Origin: JBOFLG01 sp051657745
GTDB taxonomy: Bacteria; Actinomycetota; Actinomycetes; Actinomycetales; Dermatophilaceae
DNA: 64,000 nt
Direction of reading: 5' to 3'
Assembly: GCA_051657745.1 (NCBI GenBank)
Contig: JBOFLG010000072.1
Location: 9,965-73,964, forward strand
The notes under the pieces were generated by a model. The model did no database searches and was not told where the DNA came from. It was given only the letters and a program-made list of their open reading frames with translations. The translations under genes and the position numbers were made by a program. Positions 18,314 through 24,787 of the stretch are shown here, in pieces (position 1 is the first letter of the stretch; each line of letters starts with the position of its first letter).

Positions 18314-18784
18314 TCACCGGCTCTGCCACGCCTCCGGGCTCTCAGCCATCGCCCGAACGTGCTCCGGAAGATCGCCATTCAGGACATCGGCGAGGGATGT
18401 GCGATCGAGAACGTCGCGCAACGCCGCCCGGGCCGCCACCCACACGGTGCCCAAGTGCTCCGCGGGTCCGGGGTAGCGCGCCTCGTGCACTCGCAGCCCG
18501 CGGACCTCGGCGAGTGGGCCATCGACGATGCGCAGCACCATGCCGAGGGTGATCTCGGCAGGGTCGCGAGCCAGCCGATAGCCGCCTCCACTCCCCCGGC
18601 GACTCACCACCAGACCAGAGCGACGGAGGTCGCCGAGAATGGCCTCGAGGAACTTCGGTGGCACCTCCGCCCGCCGGGCGAGTTCCTCCGACGGATGGCT
18701 GACCGTCCGGGCCGAGTCCGCAGCCAGCACGAGGAGCGCCCGTACGGCGTAGTCGGCACGAGCGGAGACGTCCACGGCGGCCAT
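18314..18784 (-). CDS. Rrf2 family transcriptional regulator lacking Fe-S cysteines
   Basis: This 156-residue protein has the Rrf2 winged-helix domain: VDVSARADYAVRALLVLA, EELARRAEVPPKFLEAILGDLRRSGLVVSRRGSGGGYRLARDPAEITLGMVLRIVDG. The protein has no Cys at all, so it cannot bind the Fe-S cluster used by IscR, NsrR or RsrR; it resembles the CymR-like, cluster-free type that regulates sulfur metabolism. The ATG at 18784 (MAAVDVSARADY) is the family start. It is divergent from a TauE/SafE sulfur-anion exporter, its likely target. Effector unknown. Confidence 0.9.
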   Translation of the reverse strand: MAAVDVSARADYAVRALLVLAADSARTVSHPSEELARRAEVPPKFLEAILGDLRRSGLVVSRRGSGGGYRLARDPAEITLGMVLRIVDGPLAEVRGLRVHEARYPGPAEHLGTVWVAARAALRDVLDRTSLADVLNGDLPEHVRAMAESPEAWQSR

Positions 18785-18836
18785 CCTGCCACCCGTCCGC
18801 ACCCCCTCCGATCCGGTGACTGTGACTATGACCGCA

Positions 18837-18887
18837 CGGGTTGCCAGACCGAGCCGCTGTGACGGTTCGGGTTGCCAGACCGGGCCG
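18837..18887 (+). repeat. 20-bp direct repeat in the Rrf2/TauE intergenic region
   Basis: Two 20-bp copies (18837-18856 and 18868-18887) differ at one base and start 31 bp apart, close to three helical turns, so they would face the same side of DNA. They contain GGTTGCCAGACCG. They may be regulator-binding sites or a simple duplication. Confidence 0.7.
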
Positions 18888-18898
18888 ATATCTCTATC

Positions 18899-18921
18899 TT
18901 TCCTAGTAGTCCGGTAGGAAA
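18899..18921. promoter_or_regulatory. operator-like palindrome between the Rrf2 gene and the TauE/SafE gene
   Basis: TTTCCTA (18899-18905) and TAGGAAA (18915-18921) form a perfect 7-bp inverted repeat with a 9-base spacer, in an AT-rich patch that stands out from the GC-rich surroundings. It lies 27 bases before the exporter's GTG start. Rrf2 proteins bind such dyads, so this is the best candidate operator for self-control and for the exporter. Confidence 0.55.
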
Positions 18922-18947
18922 TATCCGTCACTCATGAGGGGGTCGCC

Positions 18948-19886
18948 GTGCGACGTCTCGTTCTTCTCGCCCTCGTCGGGCTCGGTGCGCAGCTCGTCGA
19001 TGGGTCGCTTGGCATGGCCTACGGCGTCACCTCGACGACGCTGCTCCTCGCCATCGGCACCAACCCGGCCGCAGCGTCGGCCACGGTGCACCTCGCCGAA
19101 ATCGGCACCACGCTGGCCAGCGGAGCCGCACACTGGAAGTTCGGCAACGTCGACTGGAAGGTCGTGGCCCGGATCGGCATCCCCGGAGCCCTCGGCGCGT
19201 TCGCCGGTGCGACGTTCCTCTCCGCGCTCGACACCTCCGTCGCGGCACCAGTGATGTCGCTGGTCCTGCTCAGCCTCGGCATCTACGTCCTGACCCGATT
19301 CACCGTCACCGGCCTGCGTCGCGACCGGCTCGGTCACCCACTTCGCCGCCGGTTCCTGGTCCCGCTCGGGGCGGTCGCTGGTTTTGTCGACGCCACGGGG
19401 GGCGGTGGCTGGGGTCCCATCGGAACGCCCGCGATCCTCGCGAGCGGCCGGCTCGAGCCGCGCAAAGTGATCGGCTCGATCGACACCAGCGAGTTCCTTG
19501 TCGCGCTGGCCGCGAGCATCGGCTTCCTCCTGGCACTGGGGTCGCAGGGTATCGACCCCATGTGGGTGGCAGCGCTGCTCATCGGCGGCCTGATCGCGGC
19601 GCCGATCGCTGCCTGGCTGGTACGCCACATCCCGCCTCGCGTCCTTGGCTCCGCAGTCGGCGGCGTCATCGTGCTCACCAACCTGCGGACGATTCTGCGT
19701 AGCGACTGGGTCGCCGCTCCCGACGCCACCCGCTACCTCCTCTACGCCGCCGTCGCTGTGGTGTGGGCCGCAGCGGTCGCCTGGTCGGTGCGAGCACACC
19801 GGCGCGACCTGGCTCTGGACCGCGAACTCGAGGCGATCGAGGGTCACGACCCGCGCGAGAAAGACGCGGCAGCCCGCACCGTCTGA
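18948..19886 (+). CDS. TauE/SafE (TSUP) family sulfur-anion exporter
   Basis: This 312-residue inner-membrane protein has about eight hydrophobic segments and the two duplicated TSUP repeats: GAQLVDGSLGMAYGVTSTTLLLAIGTNPAAASATVHLAEIGTT and, in the second half, GAVAGFVDATGGGGWGPIGTPAIL. The family exports sulfite, sulfoacetate or thiosulfate-type anions. The GTG at 18948 is used. Its divergent partner is a Cys-free Rrf2 regulator, which supports a role in sulfur metabolism. The last 45 residues are hydrophilic and lie after the final helix. Confidence 0.9.
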   Translation: MRRLVLLALVGLGAQLVDGSLGMAYGVTSTTLLLAIGTNPAAASATVHLAEIGTTLASGAAHWKFGNVDWKVVARIGIPGALGAFAGATFLSALDTSVAAPVMSLVLLSLGIYVLTRFTVTGLRRDRLGHPLRRRFLVPLGAVAGFVDATGGGGWGPIGTPAILASGRLEPRKVIGSIDTSEFLVALAASIGFLLALGSQGIDPMWVAALLIGGLIAAPIAAWLVRHIPPRVLGSAVGGVIVLTNLRTILRSDWVAAPDATRYLLYAAVAVVWAAAVAWSVRAHRRDLALDRELEAIEGHDPREKDAAARTV

Positions 19887-19902
19887 CCGTCATCCGACTG
19901 CC

Positions 19903-19989
19903 GCTTTTCCGCCCCATCACGCAAGCCCGTGGTTCGCATGTGTTGTCAACCCGTGCGAACCGCGGGTATCCGTGATGGGGCGGAAAAGC
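19903..19989. terminator. 87-bp nested palindrome between convergent genes
   Basis: The outer arms (19903-19921 and 19971-19989) are a perfect 19-bp inverted repeat. Inside, a second imperfect stem (13 of 15 bp; about 19926-19940 with 19951-19965) encloses a loop around TGTTGTCAA. The outer arms begin with GCTTTTCC and end with GGAAAAGC, so each strand has a run of T at the stem end. It lies 17 bases after the exporter stop and 3 bases before the amidohydrolase stop, so a bidirectional terminator is likely, though unusually long. Confidence 0.7.
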
Positions 19990-19992
19990 CTG

Positions 19993-21090
19993 TCAGCGGC
20001 GGGCGACGACGGCGCCGCGCAGCACGATCACCGCGGGGTGAGCAAGCACGGTGACGTCGTCTCGCGGGTCGGCCGAGTAGACCACCAGATCGGCCTCGTC
20101 ACCCTCCTCCAGACCCGGCCGGCCGAGCCACTCCCGCGCCCCCCAGCAGGCAGCATCCACGGCCTCGGCCGCAGTAAGCCCGGCGCGGACGAGGTGCCCG
20201 ACCTCACTGGCGACCACGCCGTGCGGAATCGACCCACCAGCATCGGTGCCCACGTAGATCGGGACGCCCGCCTCCCGTGCCGCAGCAATGGTCGTGTACC
20301 GACGAGCATGCAGGTCGAGCATGTGCCGGTAGTACCGGGGGAACTTCTCCCGGGCTGGCTCGGCGATCTGCGGGAACGTGTCGATGGTGACCAGGGTCGG
20401 CACCATCGCGATGCCCTGCCTGGCGAATAGTCCGATGGTGTCGTCTTCCAAGCCGCACCCATGCTCGACGCAGTCGGTACCGGCGGCGGCGAGGTCGCGC
20501 AGCGACTGCTCTCCGAAGCAGTGCGCGGTGACCCGGGCACCCTCCTCGTGCGCAGCGGCAACTGCCTCCGCGAGCACGTCGGCGGGCCAGCACGGGGCGA
20601 GGTCGCCACCATCGCGGTCGATCCAGTCGCCGACCAGCTTGACCCAGCCGTCACCCGCTCGCGCTTCGAGGCGGACCCGCTCGACGAGCTGGTCCGGCTC
20701 GACCTCCCAGGCGTAGTTCCGCAGGTAACGCCGAGTGCGGGCGATGTGCCGGCCAGCGCGGATGACGCGCGGCAGGTCTGCCCGACCGTCGATCCAGCGC
20801 GTGTTGGCCGGCGAACCAGCATCGCGGATGAGGAGCGTGCCGGCGTCACGGTCTACCGTGGCCTGTGCCTCGGCGGTCGCGTCATCGACCGCACCGTGCC
20901 GGCCCAGGCCGACGTGGCAGTGCGCATCGACCAGACCCGGGAGCACCCACCCCGCAACGGTGGAGATGTCGTGGCCCGCAGCGGGGCGCGTATACGTCAT
21001 CCGGCCGCCACACACCCACGCCTCCGGACGGACCTCGTGCGGCCCCACGAGGACCGGACCGGACAGATGCAGCACTGTCGCCATGGACAT
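19993..21090 (-). CDS. metal-dependent amidohydrolase (imidazolonepropionase-like)
   Basis: This 365-residue cytoplasmic enzyme has the amidohydrolase TIM-barrel metal sites: PGLVDAHCHVGL (HxH), VTAHCFGEQ and DCVEHGCGL (strand 5 and 6 His) and VGTDAGG (strand 8 Asp). A Lys in GDGWVKLVGDWIDRD could be the carbamylated bridge. The C-terminal LVVYSADPRDD block rebuilds the small beta domain. The substrate is unknown; this group includes prolidase-like and imidazolonepropionase-like enzymes. It lies 5 bases after the alpha/beta-hydrolase gene, so the two form an operon. Confidence 0.9.
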   Translation of the reverse strand: MSMATVLHLSGPVLVGPHEVRPEAWVCGGRMTYTRPAAGHDISTVAGWVLPGLVDAHCHVGLGRHGAVDDATAEAQATVDRDAGTLLIRDAGSPANTRWIDGRADLPRVIRAGRHIARTRRYLRNYAWEVEPDQLVERVRLEARAGDGWVKLVGDWIDRDGGDLAPCWPADVLAEAVAAAHEEGARVTAHCFGEQSLRDLAAAGTDCVEHGCGLEDDTIGLFARQGIAMVPTLVTIDTFPQIAEPAREKFPRYYRHMLDLHARRYTTIAAAREAGVPIYVGTDAGGSIPHGVVASEVGHLVRAGLTAAEAVDAACWGAREWLGRPGLEEGDEADLVVYSADPRDDVTVLAHPAVIVLRGAVVARR

Positions 21091-21095
21091 CGAAC

Positions 21096-21926
21096 CTAGC
21101 CTGGGCCGCCACCCCGGCCGGTCGCAGCGAGCACCCGCCGCAGGGTCTCGACCACCACCGACGGCGCGTCGGTGTGCACCCAGTGGCCCGCTCCGTTCAC
21201 GGTGACGAGCCGCATTCGTGGGAACAGGACCCGCATCCGCGGCGCGTCGGCATCCGAGACGTACGCCGACTCCGAGCCCGCGAGCCAGACGACGAGACCG
21301 TCAAACACCGCTCCCGCAGTATCAGGGAACCCTCCGATGCGGGAGCTCTCCCCGCGCGCGGCGTCGCGGGCGAACAGCGCGAGGTTGGCCTGCCAGGACC
21401 AGGTGGCGCCCGAGCGGCGCAAGTTCTGCAGCAGGAAGCCGCGTACTCCGGGGTCGGGTTCGGCTGCGGCAAAACAGCTTTCGGCATCGGCTCGGCTGTG
21501 GAGGTCAGCAAGCGGGAGCCGCTGCATCGCGTCGATGTAGCCGGTGAATCGGTGGATTCCGCGGTAGTCGGTGGGTGCGATGTCGACGACGACCAGGCTG
21601 GTCAGGAGGTGCGGATGACGCAGCGCCAGCACCATAGCCACCTTGCCTCCCAGTGAGTGCCCCACGACCACCCACGGCTCCCCCGGCGCCACCGCCGCTA
21701 AAGTGGCGGCGACAGCGTCGGCGTAGCCCTCGTACGAGAACTCCTCGGTCCACGGCGAACGGCCGTGATCGGGCAGGTCTACGAGCAGGCAGCGAGCCCG
21801 GATGCCGTCAGGACCGGCGACCGCCGTGGCCACCTTCGCCCAGTTGCGCCCCTGCCCGAAGAGCCCATGCAGGAAGACGACCCGCGGCCCGCCGGCGCCA
21901 ACGGATGACGTGTGCAGCAGGGTCAA
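21096..21926 (-). CDS. alpha/beta-fold hydrolase
   Basis: The 276-residue protein has the alpha/beta-hydrolase pattern: oxyanion-hole segment VVFLHGLFGQGRNW, nucleophile elbow GHSLGG (Ser near residue 92), VVVDIAPTDYRG after it, and the catalytic His in GAGHWVHTDAP near the C-terminus. It resembles YbfF/ABHD11-like esterases. The start overlaps the preceding 83-codon gene by 4 bases, so it is translationally coupled. The natural ester is unknown. Confidence 0.92.
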   Translation of the reverse strand: MTLLHTSSVGAGGPRVVFLHGLFGQGRNWAKVATAVAGPDGIRARCLLVDLPDHGRSPWTEEFSYEGYADAVAATLAAVAPGEPWVVVGHSLGGKVAMVLALRHPHLLTSLVVVDIAPTDYRGIHRFTGYIDAMQRLPLADLHSRADAESCFAAAEPDPGVRGFLLQNLRRSGATWSWQANLALFARDAARGESSRIGGFPDTAGAVFDGLVVWLAGSESAYVSDADAPRMRVLFPRMRLVTVNGAGHWVHTDAPSVVVETLRRVLAATGRGGGPG

Positions 21927-22174
21927 GCGGAGGCGCGGATGATCTCGGCACCGCGGCGAGCCAATGACGCGACGTCATGGAAGTAGCGGGCATGGGTGGT
22001 CCGGAGCATCTGGGCGCTGTCGGCTCCGAGCACGACCACCTCGATCTCCGGGTCGTGCCGGTGCTGACGCTCGACAGCGAACCGCTCCTGCATCGCCGCT
22101 CTCGGGTCGGTGAACTCGTCTTCGCTGAGCACCTGACCGGCGTGGCGGTCGAACACCATCACGAAGTGCTTCAT
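21923..22174 (-). CDS. small conserved-looking protein of unknown function
   Basis: This 83-residue protein (MKHFVMVFDRHAGQVLSEDEF ...) has an alternating beta/alpha pattern, with a hydrophobic strand at the start and another at EIEVVVLGADS, then a helix with RTTHARYFHD. It starts 10 bases after the RelA/SpoT-domain gene stop and overlaps the hydrolase by 4 bases. I do not recognise a family. Its tight place next to a RelA/SpoT protein would fit an accessory or antitoxin-like partner, but nothing in the sequence proves that. Confidence 0.7.
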   Translation of the reverse strand: MKHFVMVFDRHAGQVLSEDEFTDPRAAMQERFAVERQHRHDPEIEVVVLGADSAQMLRTTHARYFHDVASLARRGAEIIRASA

Positions 22175-22184
22175 CGTTCATCCT

Positions 22185-22985
22185 TCATCCGGTGAGTTCA
22201 TCAATGCGGGCCAGGGCCACGGTGATCTCGCGGAGCACCTCATCTGCCCGCCGCTTCACGTCGGAAACCGTGTCCGCCACATGTCGTCTCACGCCATCGA
22301 ACGCATGTCTCAGGTCGTGATCGAGGCGCAGCCTGTGTTCCTCGGACACTACATGATCGAACTTTGCCTTCTTCCGCAGATCCTCGAGCAGGGCGATCCC
22401 GACGCCCAGGTGGCACACCAGGCCGAGGAGGTCGCCACGAGTGACGTTGGGCGCGACCTCGATGTCGGCGCCGGCGAGCGGCTCGCGGTATCGCACCTCC
22501 CGACCCCAACGGTCGGCCAGTCGCTCCATGGCCTGGGCCCACATATCCTGGGGCGCGGTCCGCACCTGGACCTCGACTGGAAGTCCATCGCAGGTCACGA
22601 TCAGGTGAACGGCGCGATACCCGTGCATCGGCTCGGTGCGGCGATCAACGACTCGTGACGAGGCCCCGAAACAGCCGACGATCAGGGTGACTGCAGCGTC
22701 CTGCTCGTCCAGTCCGCCCGAGACGACGATGCGAGCGCCCGCGACATCCTGGACAGACTTGAACGACGTACCACGACTCAGCTTGTCGACCAGCGTTCCG
22801 GTGGACTTGACTCGCGACGTGGACGACAACCCGAGTTCGGCCAGCTGTTCCTGAGCCGCGTCGAGCGCGGCCTGGTAGCAGTCGAGAACATCCTGCAGCA
22901 GCTGCCAGTCGGCGTCGGAGACATCATCAGCTCGCAAGCGCTTTCCGAGGGCGTCCAGCGCGCTACGGGAGATCGGCAGCGGCAT
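22185..22985 (-). CDS. RelA/SpoT-domain nucleotidyltransferase (small alarmone synthetase-like)
   Basis: The 266-residue protein has a stand-alone RelA/SpoT synthetase domain in its first 165 residues: SSTSRVKSTGTLVDKLSRG (ATP-site Arg58 and Lys60), VQDVAGARIVV (Asp80-Arg85), GYRAVHLIV (Tyr123-His127) and LPVEVQVRT (Glu138-Arg142). The Glu of the later W...EH box is followed by Arg rather than His. About 100 mostly helical residues follow (KKAKFDHVVSEEHRLRLDHDLRHAFDGV). No HD hydrolase, TGS or ACT domain is present. It may make (p)ppGpp or an adenosine alarmone. It begins 9 bases after the ffh stop. Confidence 0.88.
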   Translation of the reverse strand: MPLPISRSALDALGKRLRADDVSDADWQLLQDVLDCYQAALDAAQEQLAELGLSSTSRVKSTGTLVDKLSRGTSFKSVQDVAGARIVVSGGLDEQDAAVTLIVGCFGASSRVVDRRTEPMHGYRAVHLIVTCDGLPVEVQVRTAPQDMWAQAMERLADRWGREVRYREPLAGADIEVAPNVTRGDLLGLVCHLGVGIALLEDLRKKAKFDHVVSEEHRLRLDHDLRHAFDGVRRHVADTVSDVKRRADEVLREITVALARIDELTG

Positions 22986-22994
22986 GCGGGGGGC

Positions 22995-24623
22995 CTACCG
23001 GCCCAGGAACTTCTCGAAGCCCTTCGGGAGCGCTGATGGGTCGAGAGCGGCCGGGTCGAAGGTAGCGGGGTCGAGGCCCGGAACTTCCTCGGTGGCAGTG
23101 CCGCCGAACGCTGAGCCGGCCGGGCGCGCCGTCGCCTTCTCGGCGGCGGCCCGCTCCTCGGCGGCCCGCTTCGCCGGGTTACCGGATTTCGACTTTTTGC
23201 GCTGAGGCTGCGCCTTGCCACGCTTGCCCGGCCCGGCGCCGAGGCCCGGCATGCCCGGCATCCCGGGCATCCCCCCGCCCTTGGCGAGCTGCTTCATCAT
23301 CTTCTGGGCCTCCCCGAAGCGCTCGAGCAGCTGGTTGACCTCGGATGTCGTCACGCCCGAGCCCTTGGCGATGCGTGAGCGACGGGACCCGTTGATCTGC
23401 TTGGGATGGTTGCGCTCGAACGGCGTCATCGAGCGCACCATCGCCTCAATGCGGTCGAACTCGCGCTCGTCAAACGCGTCAAGTTGGGCCTTCATCTGGC
23501 CCATGCCGGGCATCATCCCGAGCAGCGACTTCAGCGACCCCATCTTCTTGATCGCAGCCATCTGCTGGAGGAAATCGTCGAAGGTGAAGTCCTCGGCAGC
23601 GAAGAACTTGCGCTCCATCTCCGCGGCCTGCGACCGGTCGAACGCCTTCTCTGCCTGCTCGATGAGGGTGAGCACATCGCCCATGTCGAGGATGCGGGAC
23701 GCCATCCGATCCGGGTGGAAGACCTCAAGGTCGGACAACGCTTCACCGGTCGAGGCGAACATGATCGGGCGACCCGTGACCGAAGCCACCGACAGGGCGG
23801 CACCACCTCGAGCGTCGCCGTCGAGCTTGGACAGCACGACACCGGTCACGTCCACGCCCTCAAGGAACGCTTCGGCGGTCTCGACCGCCGCCTGGCCGAT
23901 CATCGCGTCGATGACAAACAGCACCTCGTCGGGACTGACCGCCGCACGGATGTCTGCCGCCTGCTGCATGAGGTCGACATCAACCGCGAGGCGGCCGGCG
24001 GTGTCGACGATCACAACATCGTGCTGCCGGGCCCGGGCCTCAGCCACACCGGCACGCGAGACCGAGACCGGGTCACCGAACGAGCGGGTGCCCTCGACTC
24101 CGCCCGACACCGCGTCGTGCCCACCGATATTGCCTCGTTCCGGCGCGAATACCGGCACCCCGGCCCGCTCCCCGACGACCTCGAGTTGGGTCACGGCATT
24201 GGGCCGCTGGAGGTCGGCGGCAACGAGCAGCGGCGTGTGCCCCTGCGCCTTGAGCCACAGGCCGAGTTTGCCTGCGAGCGTGGTCTTTCCGGACCCCTGC
24301 AAGCCGGCCAGCATGATGACAGTCGGGGGCTGCTTCGCGAACCGCAACGGCCGGGTCTGGCCGCCGAGGATGCCGACCAGTTCCTCGTTCACGATCTGCA
24401 CGACCTGCTGGGCCGGGTTCAGCGCCTCGCTGACCTCCGCGCCGAGCGCCCGCTCCCGCACTCGATGCGTGAAGTCCTTGACGACTGCCACTGCGACATC
24501 GGCCTCGAGCAGGGCAAGCCGAATGTCGCGGACCGTCTTGTTGACATCGGACTCGCTGAGCCGTCCCTTCGTGCGCAGGTTGCGGAAGGTGGCGGTCAGC
24601 CGGTCGGACAGGCTCGTGAACAC
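22995..24623 (-). CDS. ffh: signal recognition particle protein Ffh
   Basis: Ffh binds signal sequences and 4.5S RNA and delivers ribosomes to FtsY. The 542-residue protein has the N domain, the G domain with AGLQGSGKTTLAGKLG, VVIVDTAGRL and VVLSKLDGDARGGAAL, and a Met-rich M domain containing the RNA-binding SRRSRIAKGSG motif and GGGMPGMPGMPGLG. A 90-residue Lys/Ala/Pro-rich tail follows. It lies downstream of glnD with a 164-base gap and is followed closely by the RelA/SpoT gene. Confidence 0.97.
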   Translation of the reverse strand: MFTSLSDRLTATFRNLRTKGRLSESDVNKTVRDIRLALLEADVAVAVVKDFTHRVRERALGAEVSEALNPAQQVVQIVNEELVGILGGQTRPLRFAKQPPTVIMLAGLQGSGKTTLAGKLGLWLKAQGHTPLLVAADLQRPNAVTQLEVVGERAGVPVFAPERGNIGGHDAVSGGVEGTRSFGDPVSVSRAGVAEARARQHDVVIVDTAGRLAVDVDLMQQAADIRAAVSPDEVLFVIDAMIGQAAVETAEAFLEGVDVTGVVLSKLDGDARGGAALSVASVTGRPIMFASTGEALSDLEVFHPDRMASRILDMGDVLTLIEQAEKAFDRSQAAEMERKFFAAEDFTFDDFLQQMAAIKKMGSLKSLLGMMPGMGQMKAQLDAFDEREFDRIEAMVRSMTPFERNHPKQINGSRRSRIAKGSGVTTSEVNQLLERFGEAQKMMKQLAKGGGMPGMPGMPGLGAGPGKRGKAQPQRKKSKSGNPAKRAAEERAAAEKATARPAGSAFGGTATEEVPGLDPATFDPAALDPSALPKGFEKFLGR

Positions 24624-24787
24624 CGGCCCAGGCTAACCGGTGGTGTCGCCGCCCCGAGACGGCGCGGTGCACGCGGCCGGGGTGGACGACGGCACGGGCC
24701 GACGCGGGTCGCAGCAGTGGCAGGTGCGCGAACAACCACCCACCCGGCACCCCGACCCCATCGCGGGCGAGGCACCGGATCGGGCGG

